Below, one piece after another: positions 49,215 through 58,877 of a stretch of DNA of 64,000 nucleotides. The notes under the pieces were generated by a model. It was not told where the DNA came from, did no database searches, and saw only the letters and a program-made list of their open reading frames with translations. The position numbers and the translations under genes are program-made. Numbering within the stretch: position 1 is the stretch's first letter; every line of letters begins with the position of its first letter. Source of the stretch: Sphingomonas changnyeongensis (GTDB taxonomy: Bacteria; Pseudomonadota; Alphaproteobacteria; Sphingomonadales; Sphingomonadaceae). The DNA is taken from the NCBI RefSeq assembly GCF_009913435.1, contig NZ_CP047895.1, positions 310,001-374,000 of the forward strand. Reading direction: 5' to 3'.

Positions 49215-51755
49215 TCAGAATTTATAGGCGGCCTCGACGCCGTAGAGGCGCCGCGCCCCCGGCGACAGGAACGAGCCGCCAAACTCGATCGCGGGAATGA
49301 CCTCGGCCAGCACCGGCTCGTTGAGCAGATTGTTGGCAAAGGCGGTCAGCCGCCAGCGTTCGGTCTGGATGCCGGCACGCACGTCGAGCACGCCGAATTC
49401 GCCGCGCCGCGCGACATCGAAGCGGCCATTGCCGACGACCGGCGGCAGCGCGAGTGCGGAGCCGGGCAGCAGGCCGCTGAACAGCGTCGGCCGTTCCTGG
49501 TTCTGGACGGTGTGGAACCAGGTCGGCCCGGTCAGCCGGTAATCGGCGCGGGCGATGAAATCGATCTCGCGCCCCATCGGGATCGTCCACTGGCTGCCCA
49601 GATTGAGCGTATAGTCGGCGGTATAGGGGCTTTTGTTGCCGACCGTGTCGGGGCGCGACCGGTTGGCCTTGATCTCGCTGTCGGTGACGTTCAGCGCGCC
49701 ATAGAGCTTCCAGCCCTTGACCAGCTCGACATTGACGTCGAGCTCGGCGCCCTTCAGGTCGACCCGGTCGATGTTCGACACGACGCGCAGCAGGCCGAAC
49801 GAGCCGACAAAGAACTCGAAGAACTGCATGTCGGTGACGCGGGTGTAATAGCCGGCAAGATTATAGTTGATCGGCCCGATGCGCCCCTTGATCCCAGCCT
49901 CGAACGCGCTCGACCGTTCCTTGCGGAACCGGTCGTCGATCAGGACCCGCGGGTTGAGGCTCAGGAACTGGTTGAAGTTGGCGTTGACGATGGCCGCCGA
50001 GCCCTGATTGTTGAATCCGCCCGATTTGAAGCCGACACCCCAGTTGGCAAACAGATAGGTGCGGTCGAGAATCTCGAACCGTGCCGTCACCTTGGGCTGG
50101 AGCTGCTTGAAGCTGCCCTGTTGCGGCTGGATGGGGCCGAACGCCTGGCCGGGGTTGATCGGCCCGCCGGTGAACGGATCGGTCGCGGTCGGCACCAGGC
50201 TGCGCACCCGGCGTTCCTCGACGTCGTAACGCAGCGCGACGCCCAGGTCGAGGCTGTCGGTCGCCTCGAAATCGACCGAGCCGAACGCCGCATAGACATC
50301 GGTCTTGAACCGGTCAGCCAGCAGCTGCGACGTCGGATTGGCCGAGTTGGCCGGGTTGTAGAGATTGCGGATCACCCCCGCGCCGGTATCGCCGCCCAGG
50401 CTGACCCCGACCTTGCGCGACAGGTTGAGGTAATAGGCGCCGATTTGCCAGTCGAGCCGGTTGTCGCCATCGGACGCCAGGCGGATCTCGGCGCTCAGGT
50501 CGCGCTGGTTGCGGACCTGATATTGGGTGCCGTCACAGGTCGTCGGCGAATAGGGGCCGAAGGTCGAGCCATTGGCCGGCGCGAAGATGAACGGCACCGG
50601 GATCTGGCCGATAAAAGTCGGCGGGTTGAGCGGAAAACCGGTCAACGCCGCGGTCGAGGCGAAGCAGGCGTTGACGGTTGCCTGCCCCGCCGGATTGGCC
50701 GCGCCGATATAGCGCGCGAAATCGGCCGAGGTGCCGTCAGCGGTCAGATTGTTGCGGATGTCCGAATAAAGCAGCCAGCCGGTCAGGCGGACATCGCCGA
50801 AATCATGATCGAGCTTGGCCGACGCCTCCAGCGTCTTCTGGTTGTTGGTCGGGCGGATGTTCGAATAGAAACGGAACCGGTGGTCATTCACATCGGCATA
50901 GAAAGCCGGATTGACCGCCGCGAAGTTGGGCAGATGGAACGCGGCGTTGAACGCGATCGACGCGCCGCTCAGCTGGCCATAGCGCGCCTTCACGTCCAGC
51001 TCGGTATCCGCGCCGAGTTCGGCGACGACGCGGCCATTGACGTTCCACGTCTCGCGGTCGTCGACCGAGGTGCGGTCGGCCAGGAACTCGTTGCGGAAAA
51101 AGCCGTCGGTCTTGAAATAATTGCCCGACAGGGTGAAGCCGATCCCGTCGCCCAGCGGGCCGGACAGCGTCGCATCGCCGTCGATGGTGCGGTTGTTGGC
51201 ATAGCTCAGCCGCACATTGCCGGTCAGCGTGTCGGTCGGCTTCTGGGTCTGGATGACGATCGCGCCGGCAGCGGCGTTGCGCCCGTAAAGCGCGCCCTGC
51301 GGACCCTTCAGCACCTCGATCTGGCGGATCGCACCCTGATTCTGGTCGAGCGCTGCGACATTGGTCTTGAGGATCCCGTCAACGACGAGCGCGACCGAGC
51401 TTTCGGCGTCGCGCGCGCCGTTGAGGCCGCGGATGTTGATCTGCGTGTCGCCGGCCTCGGCGGTCGAGCTGACGATGGTGACGCCGGGGGTGAACTGGAC
51501 GAAATCCGACGCGGTCTGGATGTTGGCGGTCGCGATCGTCTGCGCGTCAAAGGCGGTGACCGAGGCCGGCACTTCGGACAGCGTTTCATTCACCCGGCGC
51601 GCGGTGATGATGATGTCGCCCGGCTCGCTCGCGGGCGCGGCGGCCTCCTGTGCCGGGGCCGCCTGGGCCAGTGCAGGCGCGTGGATCAGCGCGGTGGCCG
51701 AAATCCCGGTCAGCAGGACGAGGAGTTTTCGGCCGGAGATGGTGGCGTTCGTCAT
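49215..51755 (-). CDS. TonB-dependent outer-membrane receptor
   Basis: An 846-residue receptor that imports a substrate with energy from TonB. It has an N-terminal signal (hydrophobic LLVLLTGISATALIHAPALAQA), a TonB box region GDIIITARRVNE, a plug domain with DFVQFTPGVTI, GLNGARDAESSVALVVDGI and EVLKGPQGALYGRNAAAGAI, and a long beta-barrel ending in Phe (LYGVEAAYKF). It is divergent from the GntR regulator, and a TTGTATACAA palindrome lies in the shared gap. It probably takes up the substrate of the adjacent catabolic operon. Confidence 0.92.
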   Translation of the reverse strand: MTNATISGRKLLVLLTGISATALIHAPALAQAAPAQEAAAPASEPGDIIITARRVNETLSEVPASVTAFDAQTIATANIQTASDFVQFTPGVTIVSSTAEAGDTQINIRGLNGARDAESSVALVVDGILKTNVAALDQNQGAIRQIEVLKGPQGALYGRNAAAGAIVIQTQKPTDTLTGNVRLSYANNRTIDGDATLSGPLGDGIGFTLSGNYFKTDGFFRNEFLADRTSVDDRETWNVNGRVVAELGADTELDVKARYGQLSGASIAFNAAFHLPNFAAVNPAFYADVNDHRFRFYSNIRPTNNQKTLEASAKLDHDFGDVRLTGWLLYSDIRNNLTADGTSADFARYIGAANPAGQATVNACFASTAALTGFPLNPPTFIGQIPVPFIFAPANGSTFGPYSPTTCDGTQYQVRNQRDLSAEIRLASDGDNRLDWQIGAYYLNLSRKVGVSLGGDTGAGVIRNLYNPANSANPTSQLLADRFKTDVYAAFGSVDFEATDSLDLGVALRYDVEERRVRSLVPTATDPFTGGPINPGQAFGPIQPQQGSFKQLQPKVTARFEILDRTYLFANWGVGFKSGGFNNQGSAAIVNANFNQFLSLNPRVLIDDRFRKERSSAFEAGIKGRIGPINYNLAGYYTRVTDMQFFEFFVGSFGLLRVVSNIDRVDLKGAELDVNVELVKGWKLYGALNVTDSEIKANRSRPDTVGNKSPYTADYTLNLGSQWTIPMGREIDFIARADYRLTGPTWFHTVQNQERPTLFSGLLPGSALALPPVVGNGRFDVARRGEFGVLDVRAGIQTERWRLTAFANNLLNEPVLAEVIPAIEFGGSFLSPGARRLYGVEAAYKF

Positions 51756-52112
51756 ATTGTCCCCCCAAGAATCAGCATCGGACCGGCACGCTCGCGCCGC
51801 ACGGAAAACACGCCCCTGCCCCGCTCAGGCCCGACCGCCAGCGCGGTGACAGGCGGCGATGCTGGCCGGGCCGGGCGGGAAAACTGGTCATGGCCCGGCT
51901 CTGCGGATATCGGCGGGCACGCCAGTTGCAGACCATGAGGAGGCATGCGCGCGATGGCCGACACCGGGCGAGACGAGCACAGCCGCGCGCGCGTCGCCCA
52001 TCGGCATGGCTGCGATCACCTTGATGCGATGTGGCACCACGCGGCCCCTCTCTTTCAAGCACAGACGCTATTGTATACAAACCTGTCCCGTCAAGTCCCC
52101 CGGAGAAGTGCC
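51756..52112. other. 357-base divergent control region between TonB receptor and regulator
   Basis: No convincing gene is seen. Apart from the operator-like palindrome at 52071-52080 and a GGAG-type ribosome site before the regulator, I see no repeats. The receptor's promoter should lie in its left half, but I cannot define it. Confidence 0.5.
52071..52080. promoter_or_regulatory. TTGTATACAA palindrome, probable operator of the GntR regulator (site 1)
   Basis: A perfect 10-base palindrome 32 bases before the regulator ATG and about 315 bases before the TonB receptor. The same palindrome recurs before the catabolic operon. FadR-type GntR proteins often bind such TTGTATACAA sites, so self-regulation is likely. 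Confidence 0.7.
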
Positions 52113-52799
52113 ATGTCGCGCGCGTCTGACCACGCCTATCGTTTCATCCGCGCCGAGATCCTCGCCGGCATGCTGCCGCCCGGCGCCCAGATCAGGGAGG
52201 AGCATCTGGCCGAGGCGTGCGGCGTGTCGCGCACCCCGGTGCGCGAGGCGCTGCGCCGGCTGGAGGTCGAACGCTTTGTCCGCCGCAGCGATTCGCAGCG
52301 CACCTTCGTCAACGAATGGTCGTTCGACGAAGTGGAGGAGAGCTTCACGCTGCGCGGCATCCTGGAAGCACGCGCCGCCGCCCGCGCCGCGACCCGGATC
52401 GATGCCGCCGGCATGGCCGCGCTTGAGCGCCATAATGCCGTGATGCGGCGCGCGGTTTCGGGGCCGGAGCTCGACGTCCAGACCTTTCTCGATCACAATC
52501 GCGCCTTTCACGGCATCGTGCTGACGGCGGCGGCATCGACCAGCCTGGCGCAGCTGCTGACCGGGATCGTCGAGCAGCCGGTCGTGGCGCGCACCGCCCG
52601 CCAATATGACGCCCAGCAGATCGCCCGCTCGGTCGCCGAGCATGACGAGCTGATCCTCGCCTTTTCCCGCCGCGACGGCGAATGGGCGCAGGCGGTGATG
52701 GCCAGCCATATCCGCCGCGCCTTCCATGCCTATTCGGACGCCTATCGCGCCTCGATGGGCGGCCGCGAGAGCAATGGCGAGGGCGGCGATCCCGCCTGA
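52113..52799 (+). CDS. GntR-family (FadR/FCD type) transcription regulator
   Basis: The start at 52113 gives 228 residues: an N-terminal winged helix with AYRFIRAEILAGMLPPGAQIREEHLAEACGVSRTPVREALRRLEVE and a C-terminal all-helical FCD ligand domain with RGILEARAAARAA, FHGIVLTAAAS and EHDELILAFSRRDGE. FCD regulators usually bind a small acid and release DNA. It lies just upstream of the catabolic operon and divergent from the receptor, with matching palindromes on both sides. Confidence 0.92.
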   Translation: MSRASDHAYRFIRAEILAGMLPPGAQIREEHLAEACGVSRTPVREALRRLEVERFVRRSDSQRTFVNEWSFDEVEESFTLRGILEARAAARAATRIDAAGMAALERHNAVMRRAVSGPELDVQTFLDHNRAFHGIVLTAAASTSLAQLLTGIVEQPVVARTARQYDAQQIARSVAEHDELILAFSRRDGEWAQAVMASHIRRAFHAYSDAYRASMGGRESNGEGGDPA

Positions 52800-52822
52800 C
52801 AGGCGCTTGCACATCCGCGCCG

Positions 52823-52834
52823 TTTGTATACAAA
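52823..52834. promoter_or_regulatory. TTTGTATACAAA palindrome, probable operator (site 2)
   Basis: The second copy, extended to 12 bases, ends 8 bases before the ATG of the lyase-like gene. Here it would block or overlap transcription start of the operon. The ribosome site normally expected in those 8 bases is absent, so the transcript may start at or next to the ATG. Confidence 0.7.
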
Positions 52835-52842
52835 AGCGCGCC

Positions 52843-53745
52843 ATGGACATCGAGATCGTCGAAGTCGGCCCGCGCGACGGCCTGCAGAACGAGGCCCGGA
52901 TCGTCGCGACGGCAGACAAGCTGGCGCTGATCGACCGGCTGATCGCCTGCGGCGCGCGGCGGATCGAGGCGGCAAGCTTCGTCAACCCGCGCCGCGTGCC
53001 GCAAATGGCCGATGCCGATGACGTCGCCGCCGCCCTGCCCGACCGGCCGGACATCACCTTTATCGGCCTGGTGCTGAACGCGCGCGGCGCCGAACGCGCG
53101 CTCGCCCATCCGCGCATCGGCCAGCTGGGTGCGGTGTGCGTCGCGACCGACCGGTTCGCCATCGCCAATCAGGGCCAGACCAGCGACGAATCGGTCGCGG
53201 TCGCCGCCGATATCATCGCCGCCGCGCGCGCCGCCGGGCGCAGCGGCCAGGCCACCATCGCCGCCAGTTTCGGCTGCCCCTATGAGGGCGAGGTGGCGGA
53301 GGACCGGGTGGTGGCGATCGCCGAACGGCTGGCATCGGCCGGCCCGGTCGAGATCGCGCTCGCCGACACCATCGGCGTCGCGGTGCCGGCGGCGGTGGCG
53401 CGGCTGGTGCGCCGCGTGCGCGCCGCCATCGCGCCGCTGCCGGTGCGCGTGCATCTGCACAACACCCGCGGCACCGGCATCGCCAATGTCTGGGCAGCGA
53501 TCGAGGCGGGCGCGCAAACCATCGACACCGCGCTGGGCGGGCTGGGCGGCTGCCCGTTCGCCAGGGGCGCGGCCGGCAATGTCGCGACCGAGGACGTGAT
53601 CTACATGCTTGACCGGTCGGGGATCGCGACCGGGCTTGATCTTGAACGGCTGATCGATGCCGGCCGCTGGCTGGCCGGCCTCATGGACAAGGATCTGCCG
53701 GGGATGATGGGCCGGGCCGGCCCCTTCCCCGCGCGCGCAATCTGA
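52843..53745 (+). CDS. Hydroxymethylglutaryl-CoA lyase-like enzyme
   Basis: Enzymes of this family cleave a 3-hydroxy-acyl-CoA into an acyl-CoA and an oxo acid. The 300-residue protein opens DIEIVEVGPRDGLQNEARI, has DTIGVAVPAAVARLV and the HMG-CoA lyase signature GGLGGCPFARGAAGNVATED with its catalytic Cys. Metal-binding residues Asp and HLHNTRG are in place. First gene of the operon, with the GntR palindrome just before it. The true substrate is unknown and may be a related acyl-CoA rather than HMG-CoA. Confidence 0.85.
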   Translation: MDIEIVEVGPRDGLQNEARIVATADKLALIDRLIACGARRIEAASFVNPRRVPQMADADDVAAALPDRPDITFIGLVLNARGAERALAHPRIGQLGAVCVATDRFAIANQGQTSDESVAVAADIIAAARAAGRSGQATIAASFGCPYEGEVAEDRVVAIAERLASAGPVEIALADTIGVAVPAAVARLVRRVRAAIAPLPVRVHLHNTRGTGIANVWAAIEAGAQTIDTALGGLGGCPFARGAAGNVATEDVIYMLDRSGIATGLDLERLIDAGRWLAGLMDKDLPGMMGRAGPFPARAI

Positions 53746-53757
53746 AGAGGGGAAGAC

Positions 53758-55806
53758 ATGGCCTATCGCCTGGGCGTCGACGTCGGCGGCACCTTTACCG
53801 ACCTGCTGCTGTTCGACGAATCAACCGGTCGCTTCTGGCGCGACAAGACGCCGTCGACGCCCGCCGACAGTTCGGTCGGGATCCTGAACGGCGTCCGGCA
53901 GATCTGCGCCGCCGCCGGCATCGATCCGGCGCAGATCGAGATTTTCCTGCACGGCACGACGGTCGCGACCAATGCGGTCTTGGAGGGCAAGGGCGCGCGC
54001 GTCGGCCTGATCGTCACCGAAGGCTATCGCGACATCATGCAGATCGCGCGCAGCTTCGTGCCCGGCGGGCTTGCCGGCTGGATCATCTGGCCCAAACCCA
54101 AACCGCTCGCGGCGCTTGAGGACACGATTGCCGTTGGCGGGCGGATCGGCGCGGACGGGGCGGAGGTGCGCCCGCTGGACGAGGCCGGCGCGCGCCGGGC
54201 GCTTGAGCGGCTGAAGGCCGCCGGGGTCGAGGCGGTGACCGTGTCGCTGATCAACGCCTATGTGAACGGCGCGCATGAGCGGCGCATCGGCGAACTGGCC
54301 GCCGAGATCCTGCCCGGCGTGCCGGTGTCGCTCAGCCACGAGGTCCTGCCCGAAATGCAGGAATATGAGCGCACGCTGTCGACGGTCGCCAACGCCTCGG
54401 TGCGGCCGGTCGTCTCGCGCTATGTCAGCAATCTGCGCGCCAAGCTGCGCGAGACGGGCATGGCCGGCAAGATCGCGCTGCTGCGCTCCGATGGCGGGCT
54501 GATGTCGTCGGAAAAGGCCGAGGAGCATCCGGTCAACATCCTGATGTCCGGCCCGGCGGGTGGCGTCACCGGCGCGCTGTGGGTGGCGCGCAATGCCGGG
54601 CTGCGCAACATCCTGACGCTTGATGTCGGCGGCACCTCGACCGATGTCGCGCTGATCGAGAATCTGGAACCGCGCCGCCAGCGCACGACCGAGGTCGGCC
54701 ATCTGGCGGTCCGCGCGTCCGCGCTCGACGTCAAGACCGTGGGCGCGGGCGGCGGCTCGATCGCCTATGTGCCCGAACTGACCGGCGCGCTGCGCGTCGG
54801 CCCGCAATCGGCGGGCGCGGTGCCCGGCCCGGTCGCCTATGGCAAGGGCGGGACGCTGCCGACCGTCACCGATGCCAATGTCGTGCTCGGCTATCTGCCC
54901 GAAAACCTGCTCGGCGGCACCTTCACGCTCGACCGGGCGGGCGCGCGCCGCGCCGTGCAGACCATCGCCGATGCGCTGGGCATCGACCTGATGGCGGCTG
55001 CGCGCGGGATCATCGACATCGTCAATGAAAACATGTTCGGCGCGCTCAGGATGATCTCGGTCCAGCAGGGCTATGATCCGCGCGACTTTGCGCTGATGGG
55101 CTTTGGCGGCGCCGGGCCGCTGCATGTCAACGCGGTCGCGCGGCTGATGGGCAGCTGGCCCGCCGTCTCGCCGGTGTCGCCCGGCGTGCTGTGCGCGCTT
55201 GGTGATGCGACGACGCGGGTGCGCACCGAAACCGCCCGCTCCTTCTCGCGGCTCGCCCACCAGACCGACGAGGCCGAACTGATCGCCCTGCTCGACGACA
55301 TGGCGGCGCAGACCCGCGCCGAACTGGCCGCCGACGGCGTGGCCGCGGCCGACATCACCAGCCTGTTCGAAGTCGATGTCCGCTATGAGGGCCAGGCGTT
55401 CGAGGTCGCGCTGACCATCGATCCCGACACGCTGCGCCGCGACGGCATTGCCGGGCTGACCGCGCGCTTCGATGCCGAGCATCTGCGCCTGTTCACCTTC
55501 AACATGGAAACCGCGCACGAGATCGTCAATCTGCGCGCCGTGGCGCTGGGGCGCGCGCTCGACCTGCCGGCGGCCGAGCTGCCGCAGGGCGACGGCAACC
55601 CCGCTGCCGCGCGCATCCGCGACCATCTGCTGTGGATGGACGGGCGCGAACAGGCGGCCGTGATCTATGACCGGGCGCGGCTGCGCGCCGGCGACGTGAT
55701 CCCCGGCCCCGCCATCGTGACCGAGATGGATTCCACCACGCTTATCGAATCCGGCCATGTCGCGACCGTCGACCGGGTCGGCAACATCCTGATCACCCCG
55801 GCCTGA
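53758..55806 (+). CDS. Hydantoinase/oxoprolinase A-family subunit (HyuA-like)
   Basis: The ATP-binding subunit of an ATP-dependent amidohydrolase or carboxylase of the HyuA/HyuB group (N-methylhydantoinase, 5-oxoprolinase, caprolactamase, acetone/acetophenone carboxylase). The 682-residue protein opens RLGVDVGGTFTDLLLFDEST (actin-like ATPase motif), then HGTTVATNAVLEGKGARVGL, GPAGGVTGALWVARNAG, DVGGTSTDVALIE and MGFGGAGPLHVNAVARL. Length is typical for the hydantoinase A branch. HyuB follows 12 bases later. Confidence 0.9.
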   Translation: MAYRLGVDVGGTFTDLLLFDESTGRFWRDKTPSTPADSSVGILNGVRQICAAAGIDPAQIEIFLHGTTVATNAVLEGKGARVGLIVTEGYRDIMQIARSFVPGGLAGWIIWPKPKPLAALEDTIAVGGRIGADGAEVRPLDEAGARRALERLKAAGVEAVTVSLINAYVNGAHERRIGELAAEILPGVPVSLSHEVLPEMQEYERTLSTVANASVRPVVSRYVSNLRAKLRETGMAGKIALLRSDGGLMSSEKAEEHPVNILMSGPAGGVTGALWVARNAGLRNILTLDVGGTSTDVALIENLEPRRQRTTEVGHLAVRASALDVKTVGAGGGSIAYVPELTGALRVGPQSAGAVPGPVAYGKGGTLPTVTDANVVLGYLPENLLGGTFTLDRAGARRAVQTIADALGIDLMAAARGIIDIVNENMFGALRMISVQQGYDPRDFALMGFGGAGPLHVNAVARLMGSWPAVSPVSPGVLCALGDATTRVRTETARSFSRLAHQTDEAELIALLDDMAAQTRAELAADGVAAADITSLFEVDVRYEGQAFEVALTIDPDTLRRDGIAGLTARFDAEHLRLFTFNMETAHEIVNLRAVALGRALDLPAAELPQGDGNPAAARIRDHLLWMDGREQAAVIYDRARLRAGDVIPGPAIVTEMDSTTLIESGHVATVDRVGNILITPA

Positions 55807-55818
55807 GGGAGCGACCCG

Positions 55819-57693
55819 ATGCCCGCCACCATCACCCAGACCAACGCCACCCCCTTTGCCGCCACGCGCGTCGATCCGGTGACGCTCGACATCATCGAAA
55901 ATGCGCTGCGCAATGCCCGCACCGAAATGGACGCCACGCTGGTGCGCACCGCCATGTCGCCGGGCATCCGCGAACAGGGCGATGCCTTTCCGCTGATCGC
56001 CGACCATCAGGGCCGGATGATCGTCGGCCAGTTCGGCTCGTTCATCGGCGGCTTCCTCGCCGGCTATGAGGGCACGGTCGAGGATGGGGACATGTTCTTC
56101 CTGTCCGATCCCTATAGCTGCGACGGGGCGATCAGCCATTCCAACGACTGGCTGGTGCTGCTGCCGGTGTTCCGGGGCGGCCGGCTGCTCGCCTATACGG
56201 CGATGTTCGGCCACCAGTCCGACATTGGCGGCAAGGTGGCGGGATCGATGCCGATCACCGCGCGCGCGATCTTTGAGGAAGGGGTGCGCATCCCGCCGGT
56301 CAAAATCTATGCGCGCGGCGTCTACAATGCCGATCTGGTCAGGCTGGTCATGCACCAGACGCGCAAGCCCGACTGGTGCAAGGCGGACCTCAACGCCCTG
56401 ATCGCCGCCTGCCGGGTGGCGGCGCGGCGGGTGATCGAAATGGCCGACCGGTTCGGCGAGGATCTGTATGTCGCCGCGACCCAGGAGCTGCTGGCGCGCA
56501 ACCACCGCGCGATGAAGCAGCTGATCACGACCGCGATCGGCGAGGAGCCGGTCAGTTTCGAAGACCATATCTGCGACGACGGGCTTGGCTTTGGCCCCTA
56601 TCGCATCCGCTGCACGATGTGGCGCGAGGGCGAGAAGGTGATCCTGGATTTCGACGGCACCGATCCGCAGTCACGCGCGTCGATCAACTTCTTCCTCAAC
56701 GAAAACATGTTCAAGATGTTCTTCGGCATCTACATGATCATGGTCTTCGATCCCCAGATCCTGTTCAATGACGGGTTTTACGACCTGATCGAGGTCCGCA
56801 TCCCCGAAGGCTCGCTGCTCAAGCCGCGTTTCCCGGCGGCGCTGTCGGGGCGCACCCATGCGCTGGGCCGCATTTTCGACATTCTGGGCGGGCTGCTGGG
56901 GCAGAAGACGCCGGAGTTCCTGAACGCCGCCGGCTTCTCGTCCAGCCCGCATCTTTTCTATTCGGGCACCGACGCCGAGGACCGGTATTTCCAGCTGTTC
57001 CAGATCGGCTTTGGCGGCATCCCGGGCCGGCCGCTGGGCGACGGGCCGGACGGCCATTCGCTGTGGCCGGGCTTCACCAACGTGCCCAACGAGTTTCTCG
57101 AACGCTATTTCCCGCTGCGCATCGAACGTTACGAGACCGAACCCGATTCAGGCGGCGCCGGGCTTCACCGCGGCGGCAACGGCATCCACATGACCTACCG
57201 GTTCCTCGAACCCGGCATGATCGCGATCCATGACGACCGCTGGTTCACCCATCCCTGGGGCGTCAATGGCGGCGAGCCGGGGGCGCGGGCGCGCAAGATC
57301 CTGGAGAAAGCCGACGGGACGCAGACGATCATCGGCAACAAGGTCGAGGATGTCGAGGTTGAGGCGGGGGACCAGCTGCACTTCATCACCTGGGGCGGCG
57401 GCGGCTGGGGCGACCCGCTGGCCCGCGATCCCGATCTGGTGGCGCGCGAGGTGCGCGAAGGGCTGGTGACGGTGGACGGCGCGCGGCGTTACGGCGTGGT
57501 CGTAATCGATGGTCAGGCGGACGCGGCGGCGACCGCGGCGCTGCGCGCACAGATCGAGGCCGGGCGCGACGGGCCGCTGCCGCTGTTCAACCATGGGCCG
57601 TCGATCGAGGTGCTGCGTGCGGCATCGCTCAGCGAAACCGGCCTGCCCGCCCCGCGCCCGCCGGTCTGGACCCGCAAGGCGGAGGCGGCGTGA
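55819..57693 (+). CDS. Hydantoinase/oxoprolinase B-family subunit (HyuB-like)
   Basis: The second subunit of the ATP-dependent HyuA/HyuB enzyme. The 624-residue protein has PVTLDIIENALRNARTEMDATLVRTAMSPGIREQGDAFPLI, the DMFFLSDPYSCDGAISHSND metal-binding region, and a C-terminal HRGGNGIHMTYRF and GGGGWGDPLARDPDLVAREV, all typical of HyuB. Its stop overlaps the CoA transferase start. The pair alone cannot tell hydantoin, lactam or ketone as substrate. Confidence 0.9.
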   Translation: MPATITQTNATPFAATRVDPVTLDIIENALRNARTEMDATLVRTAMSPGIREQGDAFPLIADHQGRMIVGQFGSFIGGFLAGYEGTVEDGDMFFLSDPYSCDGAISHSNDWLVLLPVFRGGRLLAYTAMFGHQSDIGGKVAGSMPITARAIFEEGVRIPPVKIYARGVYNADLVRLVMHQTRKPDWCKADLNALIAACRVAARRVIEMADRFGEDLYVAATQELLARNHRAMKQLITTAIGEEPVSFEDHICDDGLGFGPYRIRCTMWREGEKVILDFDGTDPQSRASINFFLNENMFKMFFGIYMIMVFDPQILFNDGFYDLIEVRIPEGSLLKPRFPAALSGRTHALGRIFDILGGLLGQKTPEFLNAAGFSSSPHLFYSGTDAEDRYFQLFQIGFGGIPGRPLGDGPDGHSLWPGFTNVPNEFLERYFPLRIERYETEPDSGGAGLHRGGNGIHMTYRFLEPGMIAIHDDRWFTHPWGVNGGEPGARARKILEKADGTQTIIGNKVEDVEVEAGDQLHFITWGGGGWGDPLARDPDLVAREVREGLVTVDGARRYGVVVIDGQADAAATAALRAQIEAGRDGPLPLFNHGPSIEVLRAASLSETGLPAPRPPVWTRKAEAA

Positions 57694-58877
57694 TGGCGGG
57701 CGCACTTGCCGGAATCCGCGTCGTCGAGCTGGGCCAGCTGATCGCCGGCCCGTTCTGCGGCCAGCTGCTCGGCGACATGGGCGCCGATGTGATCAAGGTC
57801 GAACCGCCGGGCGCCGGCGATCCGATGCGCGCCTGGGGCCGGGGCGACCACAAGCTGTGGTGGGAGGTCGTGTCTCGCAACAAACGCTCGGTCAGCGCCA
57901 ATCTGCGCGTGCCCGAGGGGCAGGAACTCGTCCGCCGGCTGGCAGCGGGGGCCGATATCCTGATCGAGAATTTCAAGCCCGGCACGATGGAGAAATGGGG
58001 GCTGGGGCCGGACGCGCTCCACGCGCTCAACCCGCGCCTGATCATCGTGCGCGTCTCCGGCTATGGCCAGAGCGGGCCTTATTCGGCGCGCGCCGGCTTT
58101 GGCGGGATCGGCGAGGCGATGGGTGGCTGGCGCTATATCGTCGGCGATCCCGACCGGCCGCCCAGCCGCATGGGCGTGTCGATCGGCGACAGCCTGGCGG
58201 CGACCTATGGCTGTCTGGGCGCGCTCGCCGCGCTCCATGCCCGCGAACGCACCGGGCGCGGCCAGGTGGTCGATTCCGCGCTGTACGAGGCGGTGCTGCA
58301 GGTGATGGAAAGCCTGATCCCCGAATATCAGCTGTCGGGTTATGTCCGTGAACGCTCAGGGTCGAAGCTGCCGGGCATCGCGCCGTCGAACGTCTATCGC
58401 TGCCGCGACGGCGAATATCTGATCGGCGCCAATCAGGATGCGGTGTTCGCCCGGCTGTGCGCGGCGATGGGGCGGCCCGAACTGGCGACCGACCCGGACT
58501 ATGTCGATCATGTCGCGCGCGGCCGCAATCAGGACCGGCTCGACCAGATCATCGAGGACTGGACGCTGACCCTGACCGTCGCCGAGGTCGAGGCGCTGAT
58601 GATCGCGCATTCCATTCCGGCGGGAAAAATCTATCGTGCGCCCGAAATGCTCGAGGATCCGCATTTCGCCGCGCGCGAGGCGGTGATCGAGGTGCCGACC
58701 GAACGCTGGGGACCGGTCAAGATGCAGAACGCCTTTCCCAAGCTGTCCGACACGCCAAGCGTGGTGCGCAGCGCCGCCCCGGCCATAGTCGGCCAGCACA
58801 ACCGCGAGGTTTATGGCGAGCTGCTGGGCCTGAGCGCGGCGGAGCTGGACGCGCTGGCCGCCGCCGGGGCGATCTGA
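57693..58877 (+). CDS. Class III (CaiB/BaiF) CoA transferase
   Basis: Moves CoA between carboxylic acids without free energy cost. The 394-residue protein opens GALAGIRVVELGQLIAGPFCGQLLGDMGADVIKVEPPGAGDPMR, and has the catalytic-Asp region GVSIGDSLAATYGCLGALAAL and a C-terminal SIPAGKIYRAPEMLEDPHF. ATG 57693 is preferred to a GTG one codon earlier because it gives the usual TGATG overlap with hyuB, with GGAGG upstream. It could activate the acid produced by HyuAB for the lyase. Confidence 0.92.
   Translation: MAGALAGIRVVELGQLIAGPFCGQLLGDMGADVIKVEPPGAGDPMRAWGRGDHKLWWEVVSRNKRSVSANLRVPEGQELVRRLAAGADILIENFKPGTMEKWGLGPDALHALNPRLIIVRVSGYGQSGPYSARAGFGGIGEAMGGWRYIVGDPDRPPSRMGVSIGDSLAATYGCLGALAALHARERTGRGQVVDSALYEAVLQVMESLIPEYQLSGYVRERSGSKLPGIAPSNVYRCRDGEYLIGANQDAVFARLCAAMGRPELATDPDYVDHVARGRNQDRLDQIIEDWTLTLTVAEVEALMIAHSIPAGKIYRAPEMLEDPHFAAREAVIEVPTERWGPVKMQNAFPKLSDTPSVVRSAAPAIVGQHNREVYGELLGLSAAELDALAAAGAI

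Noticed and set aside
53821..56568. A 915-codon minus-strand open frame opposite hyuA and hyuB
   Set aside because: Same shadow pattern; the plus strand has full HyuA and HyuB motifs.
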